The notes beneath the pieces were generated by a model that saw only the letters and a list, made by a program, of their open reading frames with translations, did no database searches and was not told the origin of the DNA. A program made the position numbers and the translations under genes. Positions 8,447-16,675 of a DNA stretch of 37,797 nucleotides are shown piece by piece. Each line of letters opens with the position of its first letter. Positions within the stretch are counted from its first letter, which is position 1. This DNA comes from Sva-07 sp031398325. Its GTDB lineage: Bacteria; Actinomycetota; Acidimicrobiia; Acidimicrobiales; Ilumatobacteraceae. Location: the NCBI GenBank assembly GCA_031398325.1, contig JANNNB010000053.1, positions 1-37,797 of the forward strand, in the 5' to 3' direction.

Positions 8447-8587
8447 ATGGCGATGCACATCATCCAGGGCCTGCTCATCTCGCAGCGCATCGTCGACAAC
8501 AGCGATGTCGCCGAGATCGACCTGGCACGCATGCTCGACATGACCGTCCGCGCGCTCGGTGCCGAAGGTATCGACCACGACCAGTGA
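8447..8587 (+). pseudogene. Remnant of a TetR-family regulator (C-terminal helix only)
   Basis: A 46-codon piece reading MAMHIIQGLLISQRIVDNSD, then VAEIDLARMLDMTVRALG and stop at 8585-8587. Nearly every third codon base is G or C, so it was coding, and the pattern (a hydrophobic helix followed by ARMLDMTVRALGA) resembles the last helices of TetR-family ligand-binding domains. No DNA-binding domain lies upstream; the CAP gene ends at 8424 instead. I infer that a deletion removed most of the gene. The true frame may start before 8447. Confidence 0.5.
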
Positions 8588-8679
8588 TCGGGGAGCAATC
8601 CCTCCTGCCAGGAGGCCCTGTCGCCGCTTGCCAGCAACTGTGTCTCGTGCCGCCGGTGACCTGGGCAATGATCGGCGGC

Positions 8680-9459
8680 ATGGTGGAGATCGAAGTCGTG
8701 GTCGCGCACTCGGAACGTGTGACGTTGCGGGTCGGCGATGTGTTCCTGAAGATCGACACGGATCAAAGGCGCATCGACCGAGAGGTCGAGGTGATGGCGA
8801 TGGCACCGATCCCGACTCCCGACGTCCTCTGGCGCCGGCCGCCGGTGCTCGCCCTCGCGGTAGTTCCAGGCGCGGCGCTCGGTGTGCTCGAAGAGCCTTC
8901 GCGTGCGTCCTCGGCGGCGTGGGTTGCGGCGGGTGCCGCCGTGCGAACGCTGCATGACGCTCCGCTGCCGTCATGGCCCAGCAGCCAATGCCAGCAGCAG
9001 CCCCTTCGCCGCGGTCGGGGCACGATCGAGTTTCCGCCCTTGCTGGACGCGGAGTGTGAATGGCTGATCGCCAACGATGTCGTGTCCGCCGACGTCGTCA
9101 GACGCAATCGCAAGATCGCAGAGGCGGCGCTGCGCCCATGGAGACCGGTGTTCATCCACGGTGACCTGCAGATCGTCCATGTCTTTGTCGACGGTGACCA
9201 GGTGAGCGGCGTCGTGGACTGGTCCGAGGGGGGCCACGGCGATGCGATGTACGACCTCGCCACACTGACGCTGGCGCACGAGGAGCACCTCGATGATGTC
9301 GTCACGGGCTATGGCGGCGACGTCGAGATCGACGTGATTCGGGCCTACTGGTCGTTGCGAAGTCTGATGGTGATCCGGTGGCTGGTAGAGCACGGCTACG
9401 GCGCTCCGGCGGCGTTCCCAGAGACCGCCGTGCTCAACGCCGTGTCAGCCCGCTCCTAG
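8680..9459 (+). CDS. Aminoglycoside phosphotransferase-family kinase
   Basis: From ATG 8680 the product is 259 residues; the frame runs on to 8584 with an alternative ATG at 8668, and the start is not settled. It has a kinase-like fold: FLKID near the N-terminus supplies the likely ATP-binding Lys, HGDLQIVHVFVDG is the catalytic loop, and GVVDWSEGGHGDAMYDLA is the metal-binding DxD-like loop. In the catalytic loop the usual Asn of HGDxxxxN is His, a variant I have seen in actinobacterial relatives (HGDLQPxHV). Family members phosphorylate antibiotics or small metabolites; the substrate is unknown and resistance should not be assumed. Confidence 0.85.
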   Translation: MVEIEVVVAHSERVTLRVGDVFLKIDTDQRRIDREVEVMAMAPIPTPDVLWRRPPVLALAVVPGAALGVLEEPSRASSAAWVAAGAAVRTLHDAPLPSWPSSQCQQQPLRRGRGTIEFPPLLDAECEWLIANDVVSADVVRRNRKIAEAALRPWRPVFIHGDLQIVHVFVDGDQVSGVVDWSEGGHGDAMYDLATLTLAHEEHLDDVVTGYGGDVEIDVIRAYWSLRSLMVIRWLVEHGYGAPAAFPETAVLNAVSARS

Positions 9460-9484
9460 ACGAGTTCATCTGCCTCGCTCGTCT
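9458..9484. terminator. Hairpin between convergent genes, probable terminator
   Basis: AGACGAG (9458-9464) pairs perfectly with CTCGTCT (9478-9484) around a 13-nt loop. The left arm overlaps the TAG stop of the phosphotransferase gene, and the hairpin lies just beyond the stop of the truncated kinase at 9493. Confidence 0.5.
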
Positions 9485-9492
9485 CCCGCGTC

Positions 9493-9810
9493 TCAGGCGG
9501 TGTCGAACATGCCCATCACGTCGATGAGCATCGGACCGAGAATGACGTCTTGCATGACGGTCACGAATCCGGCGTCGACGTACCGGTCGGCACAGAATGC
9601 TGCGAGTTCGTACCGAAGCCTGAGCTGATCCAAAGCCTCTGCCGACGGGTTCGACGACATGTCGACGCGCCCGGACACCACCGATCGTCGAAACACGTCT
9701 CCGCGCAGGTGCACGGCACGATCGAAGCGTTCGGCGAGTGCCTGGGCGACGGTCGACTTACCGGCAGCCATGATTCCGGTGATCACGAACAACCGAGGTC
9801 CCGACTCCAT
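9493..9810 (-). pseudogene. P-loop kinase (chloramphenicol phosphotransferase-like), C-terminally truncated
   Basis: From ATG 9810 this is 105 residues. It starts with a clear Walker A, ITGIMAAGKSTVAQ (about residues 10-23), followed by HLRGDVFRRSVVSGR and FVTVMQDVILGP, which match the AAA_33 / chloramphenicol phosphotransferase-like kinases. Those are normally about 170-190 residues; here the chain stops right after the DVILGP strand, so the lid and adenine-binding C-terminal part (usually containing PRPEV and the R-rich segment) is gone. The neighbouring phosphotransferase ends 33 bp away, so a deletion may have joined the two. Probably non-functional, though a short protein may still be made. 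Confidence 0.7.
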
Positions 9811-9976
9811 CCATCGAGCTTGGCAGACCGCGCACCGACCGACAGCCGGCATTCTGGCGACCCGCGGATCTCGGACAAGTGGTTCACCCCCCGACCGTGA
9901 CGCCTTCCGGTTTGCATCGGATTTGGAACCCGCCGCGGAACGGGTCGAGCGGATCCGCACACAACTCGGGAACGGG

Positions 9977-10414
9977 TCAGGTGGTCGGCTTCGCGTAGTC
10001 GGCGGAGAACCAGCGATCGGGACGGATCCGGATCCTGATCTCATCGGAGGCGGTGTCGCCATCGGCGTAACCCCGGCCCAACTCCTCTCCGAGATACCGG
10101 ATCGCCATGGGAAGAACGGCCGCCTGAGCATCGTCGCCGAGTTCGTCGATCTCGACGGGACCCTCAACACTGACGTACTTGTAGGGCAGCTCCTCCTGCT
10201 GCGCGCACAGCGACGCACGACCGGCCGCTGCGGTGAGGCGCCCCTTCATCGACGAGGCGCTCGTGAGTACCTCCACGTCGCCGCCGGGTTCGTACGAGTA
10301 CCAGACCGGCACCACCAGCGGTGGCCCGTCGGCACGTTCGATCCCGATCACCCCGACGTGCAGTCCGGCGAGGAACTCCTCGCGTTCTGATTCGGTCATC
10401 TTCTGGTCAGCCAT
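9977..10414 (-). CDS. Pyridoxamine 5'-phosphate oxidase-like split-barrel protein (F420/FMN)
   Basis: A 145-residue split beta-barrel protein. The start at 10414 has GGAAAG nine bases upstream. Recognisable family segments are FLAGLHVGVIGIERADGPPL, VPVWYSYEPGGDV and LTSASSMKGRLTAAAGRASL, the last being the cofactor phosphate-contacting region, then KYVSVEGPVEI. The family covers FMN- and F420-binding reductases of unknown substrate; in actinobacteria most are F420-dependent. It sits upstream of the truncated kinase on the same strand, 166 bp away. Confidence 0.88.
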   Translation of the reverse strand: MADQKMTESEREEFLAGLHVGVIGIERADGPPLVVPVWYSYEPGGDVEVLTSASSMKGRLTAAAGRASLCAQQEELPYKYVSVEGPVEIDELGDDAQAAVLPMAIRYLGEELGRGYADGDTASDEIRIRIRPDRWFSADYAKPTT

Positions 10415-10539
10415 GCGGCGCATCTTTCCAGACGGTCCCGCCATCCGACTTGATTCGCGTTTTCACCTCGCTGGGAGGACCGGTCAGGAGCACCAGCGTC
10501 GACACATCGATCACCTAGAAGATCGGTGTCGGTCGGTGC

Positions 10540-10545
10540 CACGAT
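10540..10545 (+). promoter_or_regulatory. Candidate -10 box (CACGAT) for leaderless mRNA
   Basis: CACGAT, then six bases, then the GTG start at 10552; no ribosome binding site is visible. Same geometry as other genes here. Confidence 0.35.
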
Positions 10546-10551
10546 GTCGGC

Positions 10552-11577
10552 GTGGAGTTCGCATGGTTCGCCCCTTCCTGCGTTGGTGACTCGGCACAGC
10601 TGGGCATCGACGACCCGGGGCGCCGGGCGACGTACGCATACAACCGGAAAGTGGTGGCGGACGCCGAGGCGGCGGGCTTCGACAACATCCTCATTCCCAA
10701 CTCCTACGTGCCGGGCATGGATCCGTGGACGTTGGCGTGTGCGCTCGCACCGGAATTGACGACGATCGGTCTCCTGCCTGCGGTCCGCGTCGGTGAGTTC
10801 GATCCGCCGATGTTCGCTCGTGCAGCGAAGAACCTGCAGCAGTTGCTCGATGGCCGCCTTACCGTCAACATCATCTCCAGCGAACGTGCGGGCGAGCGGA
10901 TGGGAACGCTCGAGAGATACAAGCGGACGGCCGAGGCGATGGCCCTGCTCCGCTCGTTCTGGACCGACGAGCAGGTCGTTCACGACGGCGACTACTGGTC
11001 GTACGACCTGGGCACCGGTCCGACGCGCACCAGGACGCCGCCGGCGTTGTATTTCGGTGGCACCTCCGAGCCGGCACGTGAAGCGGCGGCTGAGCATGCG
11101 GATTGCTACCTGATGTGGATCGAGGGCACAGCGGCGATCGGCGCACTCGTGCGAGAGATGCGCGAGCGTGCCACGACCCACGGTCGCACGCTGCGCTTCG
11201 GGTTACGGACCCATGTGATCGTCCGTGAGACCCAGGACGAGGCACGTGCGGCGGCGGCCGACATCGTCAGCAATGTCGATCCGGTGATCGGCCAGCGACT
11301 GCGACAGTCCTCGCACGATCACCAATCCGAAGGGGTCCGTCGGCAGGACGCGTTGCGAGACGCTGCGGGCGACGATGGCTTCGTCGAACCCGCGCTGTGG
11401 ACCGGGATCGGGGCGGCCCGTAGTGGTGTGGGTGCGGCGATCACCGGGAGCACCGACCAGGTCGTTGCGAAGCTGCGCGAGTACGCCGCGCTCGGGATCG
11501 ACACGTTCATCCTGTCGGGCTACCCGCTCGACGACGAGGCCATCCGCGTCGGTCGAACCGTCCTCCCGCAATTCTGA
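10552..11577 (+). CDS. LLM-class flavin-dependent monooxygenase, SsuD-like
   Basis: A 341-residue protein with GTG start. It resembles the FMNH2-dependent alkanesulfonate monooxygenase branch of the LLM family: ATYAYNRKVVADAEAAGFDN and LIPNSY near the start, AKNLQQLLDGRLTVNIISSE around residues 90-109 (the conserved GRLTVNIISG-type loop), ERYKRTAEAM and LRSFWTDEQV, then TPPALYFGGTSEPAREAAA. The full set of features suggests an intact enzyme that desulfonates or oxidises a small substrate with reduced flavin from a partner reductase; no partner reductase or sulfonate transporter is adjacent, so the substrate is unknown. The SRPBCC gene follows 42 bp downstream with its own promoter-like box. 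Confidence 0.9.
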   Translation: MEFAWFAPSCVGDSAQLGIDDPGRRATYAYNRKVVADAEAAGFDNILIPNSYVPGMDPWTLACALAPELTTIGLLPAVRVGEFDPPMFARAAKNLQQLLDGRLTVNIISSERAGERMGTLERYKRTAEAMALLRSFWTDEQVVHDGDYWSYDLGTGPTRTRTPPALYFGGTSEPAREAAAEHADCYLMWIEGTAAIGALVREMRERATTHGRTLRFGLRTHVIVRETQDEARAAAADIVSNVDPVIGQRLRQSSHDHQSEGVRRQDALRDAAGDDGFVEPALWTGIGAARSGVGAAITGSTDQVVAKLREYAALGIDTFILSGYPLDDEAIRVGRTVLPQF

Positions 11578-11605
11578 GCCGAATCGACGTCGGCGGTCGG
11601 GTTCC

Positions 11606-11611
11606 TAGAAT
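11606..11611 (+). promoter_or_regulatory. Candidate -10 box (TAGAAT) for leaderless mRNA
   Basis: TAGAAT, eight bases before the GTG start at 11620, no ribosome binding site between. Close to a consensus -10. Confidence 0.5.
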
Positions 11612-11619
11612 CCGGTGTC

Positions 11620-12081
11620 GTGAGTCGACGAGATCGCGTCGCAAGCTTCATCGACGCCCCGTTGGATCGCGCCTTCAACGCACTGGTCGATCGCACCGCG
11701 CTCGAGACCTGGCTCGCGCCCGATGGCATGACGGCGAAGTTCGACAGGTTCGATCCCGTTCCAGGTGGCTCCTACCGGCTGATCCTGACCTACACCGATC
11801 CCACGGTCACCGTTGCCAAGAGTTCGTCGGACTCCGACATCGTCGAAGCCCGATTCGTCGACATCGTCCAGAACGATCGGGTGGTCCAGGAGGTCGAGTT
11901 CGAGTCGGGCGACCCAGCCTTCGCCGGGAGGATGACGATGACATGGTCCGTGCAGGCGGCGGGCGACGGGACGCTGGTCGAGTTCATCGCAGACGATGTG
12001 CCCATTGGCATCTCAGCCGAGGACCATATGGCAGGAATGACCTCGTCATTGCAGAATCTCGCCCGCTACCTGGACACGTAG
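11620..12081 (+). CDS. SRPBCC (AHSA1-like) domain protein
   Basis: A 153-residue single-domain START/Bet v 1-like fold. The opening RVASFIDAPLDRAFNALVDR, ALETWLAPDGMTAKFDRFDP and GGSYRLILTY match AHSA1/SRPBCC proteins, and the C-terminal helix begins at AEDHMAGMTSSLQNLARYL. Such proteins bind hydrophobic ligands or act as small stress or catalytic partners; no specific role is visible. GTG start with a TAGAAT box eight bases upstream. Confidence 0.9.
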   Translation: MSRRDRVASFIDAPLDRAFNALVDRTALETWLAPDGMTAKFDRFDPVPGGSYRLILTYTDPTVTVAKSSSDSDIVEARFVDIVQNDRVVQEVEFESGDPAFAGRMTMTWSVQAAGDGTLVEFIADDVPIGISAEDHMAGMTSSLQNLARYLDT

Positions 12082-12159
12082 GTCTCGTCCAACGACGGTG
12101 CGCTCCGGGCGGTAGGTGACACCTCGCGTCAACACGTCCTGGACAGCAGTGCGCGGTCG

Positions 12160-12810
12160 TCAGCTCTCGTCGGCCGCCCTCATGAGGGCGGCGGTGTCTC
12201 TGGCGTCGAGTTTCGGAGAACGGTCGAGGCCGGCGATCGCTCCCGCTCGGTCGGCTGCCGCCTTGTTCTGGCTGAGCTTGCGCTTGGCCTCGATCGAGGT
12301 GATTCTCATTCGGACTCCGACGATTGCTCGCAGCTGCGCGTCGACGAAGTCGGACGGAGCGTCCGACACCGCCCACTGCTCGGGGCATTCCGAATCGTCG
12401 ACTCGGGGTTCGTTGTGGTCGGTGAGAGCGGCGACGAGATCGGATTTCCACGACGCGTCGTCGTGGATCTCGATCGTGCCGTGGAGATGGATGACTTCGT
12501 AGTTCCAGGTCGGCCCGACACGCCCGTGCTCAGACTTCGACGGGTACCAACGCGGGGAGATGTACGCATCGGGGCCGGCGACGATCATCAGTGCCTCCAG
12601 CCCGTCAGCGTCCTTCCAGTGCTGATTCGCGCGAGCGAAGTGTGCTCGTAGTTCGGTCAGTTCGTCGTCGACGACGAACGGCAATGGTGTGGACTGGAGC
12701 GGGGGCTGTCCAGCCGCACTGCCGGTCACGAGATGTCCGAAAGAGATTCGGCGGAGCGCCCCGAGGATCTCCGTTGACGAGTCCACAGCGAACGCCGGCG
12801 TCGTGTACAT
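12160..12810 (-). CDS. FMN-binding negative transcriptional regulator, PaiB family
   Basis: From ATG 12810 the protein has 216 residues and begins MYTTPAFAVDSSTEILGALR, the typical PaiB opening (MYxPxxF). FGHLVTG, HFARANQHWK, PDAYISPRWY and GPTWNYEVIHLHG are family landmarks, the last three around the FMN site. PaiB-type proteins have a split-barrel flavin fold and were described as regulators in Bacillus; whether this one binds DNA is not known. A TACCGT box six bases before the ATG fixes the start; the frame stays open to 12897 but the extension is unlike the family. Confidence 0.93.
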   Translation of the reverse strand: MYTTPAFAVDSSTEILGALRRISFGHLVTGSAAGQPPLQSTPLPFVVDDELTELRAHFARANQHWKDADGLEALMIVAGPDAYISPRWYPSKSEHGRVGPTWNYEVIHLHGTIEIHDDASWKSDLVAALTDHNEPRVDDSECPEQWAVSDAPSDFVDAQLRAIVGVRMRITSIEAKRKLSQNKAAADRAGAIAGLDRSPKLDARDTAALMRAADES

Positions 12811-12816
12811 CGGATC

Positions 12817-12822
12817 ACGGTA
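12817..12822 (-). promoter_or_regulatory. Candidate -10 box (TACCGT) for leaderless PaiB mRNA
   Basis: TACCGT on the minus strand, exactly six bases before the ATG at 12810, with no ribosome binding site. It agrees with the start chosen from family alignment. Confidence 0.5.
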
Positions 12823-12971
12823 GTCAGGTGCTCCGTCACGCTGAGGAAGGGATTCCTCGTCGACAGTTGGTGAGCCGGCCCGATCCGCCGCCGGCATTGT
12901 TGGCGTTCCCGTTTGGGGACCGGTGGACGTGCGGCGCCACGCTGCGACTCGCCGTCGGGACGTCCGACATC

Positions 12972-13156
12972 ATGTGCATGATGAAACTCGGCTTGTTCGG
13001 TATCAACAACGGCGTGCTCGCCGACCCGGACTCGTCCGTTCGGGCTGCGCAGGCGGCCGAGGCAGTCGGGTTCGACTCGGTGTGGACCGGCGAGCCCGTG
13101 ACGTCGACAGCATCATCCAGTTCGTCACCGATACGGCGGAGGCCCACCAGGAATGA
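12972..13156 (+). pseudogene. LLM-class oxidoreductase, internally deleted remnant
   Basis: From ATG 12981 (alternatives at 12972 and 12978) the frame reads MKLGLFGINNGVLADPDSSV and then AAQAAEAVGFDSVWTGEPV, the classic first 40 residues of an LLM flavoenzyme. At about 13100 the reading shifts by one frame into DVDSIIQFVTDTAEAHQE and stop at 13154-13156, which looks like the C-terminal helix of such a protein. About 250 residues between are missing, so this is an out-of-frame internal deletion. The two ends agree with an originally complete gene of about 300 codons. Confidence 0.7.
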
Positions 13157-13331
13157 GCTACGAGCGAGGTCGTTGAGAGCGAAGCGCCGTACACGTGGCG
13201 CTCCGATCGCCCGGTCGGGACGTAGCGCTTCGTCAGATTCGTGGCTCGGCGAGGAAGTGATATCCCGGAGGGGAGATCGCAGATGATCACGGCTACGGTC
13301 ACCTCCATCCGTCATCGACCAAGGGGAAGTC

Positions 13332-13590
13332 ATGGCCAAACGCTCGCAAGTCACCGATCTCCGGCCGTTCCCGTTCGGCACGGCCCGACAACTCGCCGCA
13401 GCCGTCCGCACCGGAAAGGTGTCGTCGCTGGAGCTGCTCGACGCCTACCTCGTGCGGGTCGAGAAGTTCAACCCCGAACTCAACGCGATCGTCGTCGACC
13501 GCGAGCGGGCTCGCGCCGACGCCAAGGCCGTCCACCGGGCGGCCGTCCCGGCGTGTGGTGGAACCCGGACCTGGCCAGTGCGTTGGCGGG
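13332..13590 (+). pseudogene. Amidase-signature enzyme, N-terminal fragment
   Basis: ATG 13332 opens a frame with LRPFPFGTARQLAAAVRTGK, then VSSLELLDAYLVRVEKFNPE and LNAIVVDRERARADAKA, the N-terminus of amidase-signature proteins (helices before the catalytic Lys). After about residue 67 the similarity ends, and the reading continues antisense into the 3' end of the neighbouring hydrolase gene, stopping at 13700. The Ser-cisSer-Lys catalytic core, normally residues 75-180, is absent. AAGGGGAAG precedes the start. I infer loss of the 3' end by deletion or recombination near 13540-13590. Confidence 0.7.
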
Positions 13591-13591
13591 A

Positions 13592-14446
13592 TCAAGGCGC
13601 AGCGTGTTGGGTGATTGCCGCGACGATTTCGTCGATGAACCCGTCGGGCAGTTCGTGGCCGACACCGTCGAGGATGTGCAAGCGAGAGTCGGGGATCTGA
13701 TCGTGGATCGCCTTCCCGTTCGCGGGGGGCACGATCGGATCCAGTTCTCCATGGATCACCAACGTCGGTGTCGTGACCTCGGGAAGACGTCCGGTCCAGT
13801 CGCGTGCTGTTTCGACGGTGGCGTGATTGAACGCAGTCTGCATCGTGTCCGCTCGATCGAGTTCGGCATCGATCCGTGCGATCGACGGTGCAGGGTCGAA
13901 TGCGTCCGGGGTTCCGGCACTGAGTCGGGCGATTTCCAACAGGAAGCGGGCAACCGCGGCGCGGTCGGACCAATCGAGGTCGCTCATCGTGGCGAAGTGC
14001 CCCATGAAACGTTCGTCGATGCCGGGCAGTTCGGTTTCGGCGCCGCCGAGCGGTTCGCTGCCGATCAACGTCATCGACTGCACACGTTGAGGCAACGTCA
14101 GCGCCGTGATCTGTGCGATCAGCCCGCCGAGCGACATGCCGACCAGATGGGCCCGTTCGAACCCGTAGGCGTCCTGCACCGCCGTGAGGTCGCCGGCCAT
14201 GTCCTCGACGGAGTACCCGGCGACTCCGGGAGCGTGGGATGTTGAGCGGCCGGTGTCGCGATGGTCGTAGCGCACGACCCGGAACCCGGCGTCGGCCAAC
14301 TGTCGACACAGCGGCACTGGCCACCACAGCATCGAGGCGGTGGCTCCCATGATCAGGATCACACCTGGACCGTCCGTCGGTCCGAACGACTGCGTGGCGA
14401 TCGTGACGTCACCGCTGCGCACGGCCAGTTCAGGGGCACCGTTCAT
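13592..14446 (-). CDS. Alpha/beta hydrolase
   Basis: A 284-residue alpha/beta hydrolase from ATG 14446 (an ATG at 14452 is also in frame). Ile-Met-Gly-Ala-Thr-Ala (LIMGATASMLWWP) forms the oxyanion region, GMSLGG the nucleophile elbow (Ser105), HGELDPIVPP carries the acid and GVGHELPDGF the catalytic His. VVRYDHRDTGRST is the usual strand/loop of the lactonase or aclacinomycin methylesterase-like subgroup. The substrate is unknown. The 3' end abuts the amidase fragment on the other strand. Confidence 0.92.
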   Translation of the reverse strand: MNGAPELAVRSGDVTIATQSFGPTDGPGVILIMGATASMLWWPVPLCRQLADAGFRVVRYDHRDTGRSTSHAPGVAGYSVEDMAGDLTAVQDAYGFERAHLVGMSLGGLIAQITALTLPQRVQSMTLIGSEPLGGAETELPGIDERFMGHFATMSDLDWSDRAAVARFLLEIARLSAGTPDAFDPAPSIARIDAELDRADTMQTAFNHATVETARDWTGRLPEVTTPTLVIHGELDPIVPPANGKAIHDQIPDSRLHILDGVGHELPDGFIDEIVAAITQHAAP

Positions 14447-14454
14447 GTACATCG

Positions 14455-14460
14455 ACGCTA
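14455..14460 (-). promoter_or_regulatory. Candidate -10 box (TAGCGT) for leaderless mRNA
   Basis: TAGCGT lies eight bases before the ATG at 14446 and only two before that at 14452, which favours 14446 as start if transcription begins at the initiation codon. Confidence 0.35.
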
Positions 14461-14543
14461 CGGGCTGACGATCGCTCGACTTCGTCAGCTCGGATCCGGC
14501 GGTTGGGGCACTTCAGTAGGCCGCAGTGCAGGAGCGGAACGGG

Positions 14544-16022
14544 TCAGCTCGGCGGTGGCGGCGTGATCGGTTGGAGCGGTCGAACGAGCGCGGCCTCGCC
14601 GCATGCGTATGTCGGATCGGGATGCACTGTCGCCTGCACGACGGCGGTGCGCCTGACGGTGATCGCCGCCACGATCCCACCGGTCGCGGTCGCAATCGCG
14701 GCGATGCGCATTGCCGTGGCGTAGCCGTCGTCGATGCTTTGGGAGATCTGCTCGCCGACTCCGATCCCGGCGAGCGCCGGTAGCGCGGCGACGGCGATGA
14801 GTCCGGCAAATCGCGCAACGGCATTGTTGACACCCGATGCGACGCCGGCTTGTCGGTCGCTCACGCTTCCGAGCACGGCTGCGGTCAGCGGGGCGACCGT
14901 GATCGTCATCCCAGCTCCGAAGGTCACGACACCGGGCAGTACGCCGGTCAGGTACGAGTCTCCAGGCCCGAGTCGGCTGAGGATCAGAATTCCGGCACCG
15001 GCCACGACGGGGCCGACGGTCAACGGGATCTGCGCTCCGATCCGCTGACTGAGCGCACCGGTCCTGCTCGAGAACGCCGCCATGATGATGGTGAAGGGAA
15101 CGAGCGCAGATCCGGCCTCCAGAGCGGAGTAGCCCATGGAGATCTGGAGGCGCAGCACGATGAGGAACATGGCGCCGCCGAGCCCGCAGTAGACCGCGAA
15201 GGTGGTCAGGTTGGTGCCACTGAACTGACGCGAGTGGAAGAGGCCCAGGGGCAGCATGGGATTGGCTCCGTAGTGCTCGACGAGCACGAAGCCGATGAAG
15301 GCGACCGCTCCGGCGACCGCCGCTACTGGTGCGAGGTCGCTGGTGTGTTCGATCGCTGCGTAGGACAGTGCGGCGAGTGCCGTGGTGATCAGCGCGGCGC
15401 CGGGGACGTCCAATGGTTCACGGGTTCCGGCTGATGTCTCGGGTACGTGGACGAGTGCGATCCAGACGGCAACTGCGGCGAGCGGGATGTTGATGAGGAA
15501 CACGAGCCGCCAACTTGCCGAGTCGATGAGCCATCCGCCGATGAACGGTCCGATCGAACTCGTCACGCTGGCCAGACCGGACCAGGCACCGATCGCTCGC
15601 GCCCGATCATCGGGGTGGAACGTCGCAGCGATGATCGCCAGGCTCCCTGGGACGAGCAGCGCACCGCCGACCCCTTGCAGCGCGCGAGCTGCGCCGAGAG
15701 AGGCGGCGCTTGGCGCGATCGCACACAACGCTGAAGCGACCGCAAAGAGCACGAGACCGATCACGAACACCCGGCGACGGCCGAGTCGGTCGCCGAGGCT
15801 CCCGCCGAGCAAGAGCAGCGACGACAACGTGATCAGATAAGCGTTCACAACCCATTGCAGTCCGGTCAAGGACGTCCCGAAGTCGGCACCGATGGCGGGA
15901 AGCGCGACGTTGACGACGGTTCCGTCGAGGAACGCGATGCCGGACCCCAACACGGTTGCGCCGATGACCCACCGACCGGCGGCGCTGTCGAATCGGAGCG
16001 AGGGGGACGTCGCGTCAGTCAT
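14544..16022 (-). CDS. MFS transporter, DHA2 (14-TM drug:H+ antiporter) family
   Basis: A 492-residue integral membrane protein with about 14 hydrophobic segments. FLDGTVVNVALPAI (31-44) is the DHA2-specific motif D1, GGSLGDRLGRRRVF (73-86) is motif A, and ARALQGVGGALLVPGSLAII continues the first half. The protein most resembles EmrB/QacA exporters, which pump lipophilic drugs or metabolites by proton antiport; the substrate cannot be read. It lies 76 bp downstream of the carboxymuconolactone-decarboxylase-like gene on the same strand, with no clear terminator between, and may be cotranscribed under the HxlR regulator. Confidence 0.93.
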   Translation of the reverse strand: MTDATSPSLRFDSAAGRWVIGATVLGSGIAFLDGTVVNVALPAIGADFGTSLTGLQWVVNAYLITLSSLLLLGGSLGDRLGRRRVFVIGLVLFAVASALCAIAPSAASLGAARALQGVGGALLVPGSLAIIAATFHPDDRARAIGAWSGLASVTSSIGPFIGGWLIDSASWRLVFLINIPLAAVAVWIALVHVPETSAGTREPLDVPGAALITTALAALSYAAIEHTSDLAPVAAVAGAVAFIGFVLVEHYGANPMLPLGLFHSRQFSGTNLTTFAVYCGLGGAMFLIVLRLQISMGYSALEAGSALVPFTIIMAAFSSRTGALSQRIGAQIPLTVGPVVAGAGILILSRLGPGDSYLTGVLPGVVTFGAGMTITVAPLTAAVLGSVSDRQAGVASGVNNAVARFAGLIAVAALPALAGIGVGEQISQSIDDGYATAMRIAAIATATGGIVAAITVRRTAVVQATVHPDPTYACGEAALVRPLQPITPPPPS

Positions 16023-16098
16023 GTGTGCACTGGAGCTTGCCCGCTATTCGGCGGTCTCAATCTGCGTCGCTTGGATCGCTTCGCAGATGGCCTGATGA

Positions 16099-16659
16099 TC
16101 AGTCGTAGTCGGAGAAGAGCGGGGCGCCAGGTTCCAGGTCGACTCGCGCGGCGTTGGCCGTGTAGCTGATTGCGTGATACCAGCCGACGAGCATGAACAT
16201 GTCGAGTGCCTGCTCCTCGGACAGATGGACCCGGAGTCGCTGCCACAGGTCGTCGTCGATGTCTGCATTGTCGTGCAGGGCGTCGACGGCTTCGATCAGC
16301 ACCCGGTCCCCCTCGTGGGTCCAGCACAGGTCGGTGGCGCTGCCGTGGGTGATCGATCTGATCTGGGCGTGGCCGAAGCCAACTCGTTCGGCGAAGAAGG
16401 CGACGTGAACGCCCCACTCGTACTCGCATCGACATCTCGCACAGGTGCGATCAATGACGATCTCTCGGTCTCTCATGGTGAGTGAGAGACGTTTGCTGAG
16501 CTCGTAGCCACCCCATGTGCCCATGGCCGTGGCCATCGGCAGGTTGCGCACGAACGTCCGGAACAGACCGATCGGTGGCACTCCCGGCGGCATCATCAGG
16601 CTGAGTCGGGCGGCGACGTCGCTGTCGTAGGGCGGCTGTACCGGTTCGATTCGACTCAT
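16099..16659 (-). CDS. Carboxymuconolactone decarboxylase-family (AhpD-like) protein
   Basis: A 186-residue AhpD/CMD-fold protein. The redox motif is TCARCRCEYEWGVH: Cys73-x2-Cys76 with an extra Cys78 and His85, typical of a subgroup with CEYEWGVH. This indicates thiol-based peroxidase or disulfide reductase chemistry rather than lactone decarboxylation, although the family name is kept. AGAGGGAG precedes the ATG. It is divergent from an HxlR regulator across an inverted-repeat operator, a common arrangement for redox-responsive genes. Confidence 0.92.
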   Translation of the reverse strand: MSRIEPVQPPYDSDVAARLSLMMPPGVPPIGLFRTFVRNLPMATAMGTWGGYELSKRLSLTMRDREIVIDRTCARCRCEYEWGVHVAFFAERVGFGHAQIRSITHGSATDLCWTHEGDRVLIEAVDALHDNADIDDDLWQRLRVHLSEEQALDMFMLVGWYHAISYTANAARVDLEPGAPLFSDYD

Positions 16660-16675
16660 GGCTCCCTCTCGGTTC

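Noticed and set aside
8680..9459. His instead of Asn in the HGDxxxxN loop of the phosphotransferase-like protein, as a sign of inactivity
   Set aside because: The HGDLQxxHV form is a known variant in actinobacterial relatives and the rest of the active site is intact.
13170..13260. AGCGCC and GGCGCT repeat between the LLM remnant and the amidase fragment
   Set aside because: Arms are six bases, with no gene on the strand that clearly needs a terminator there.
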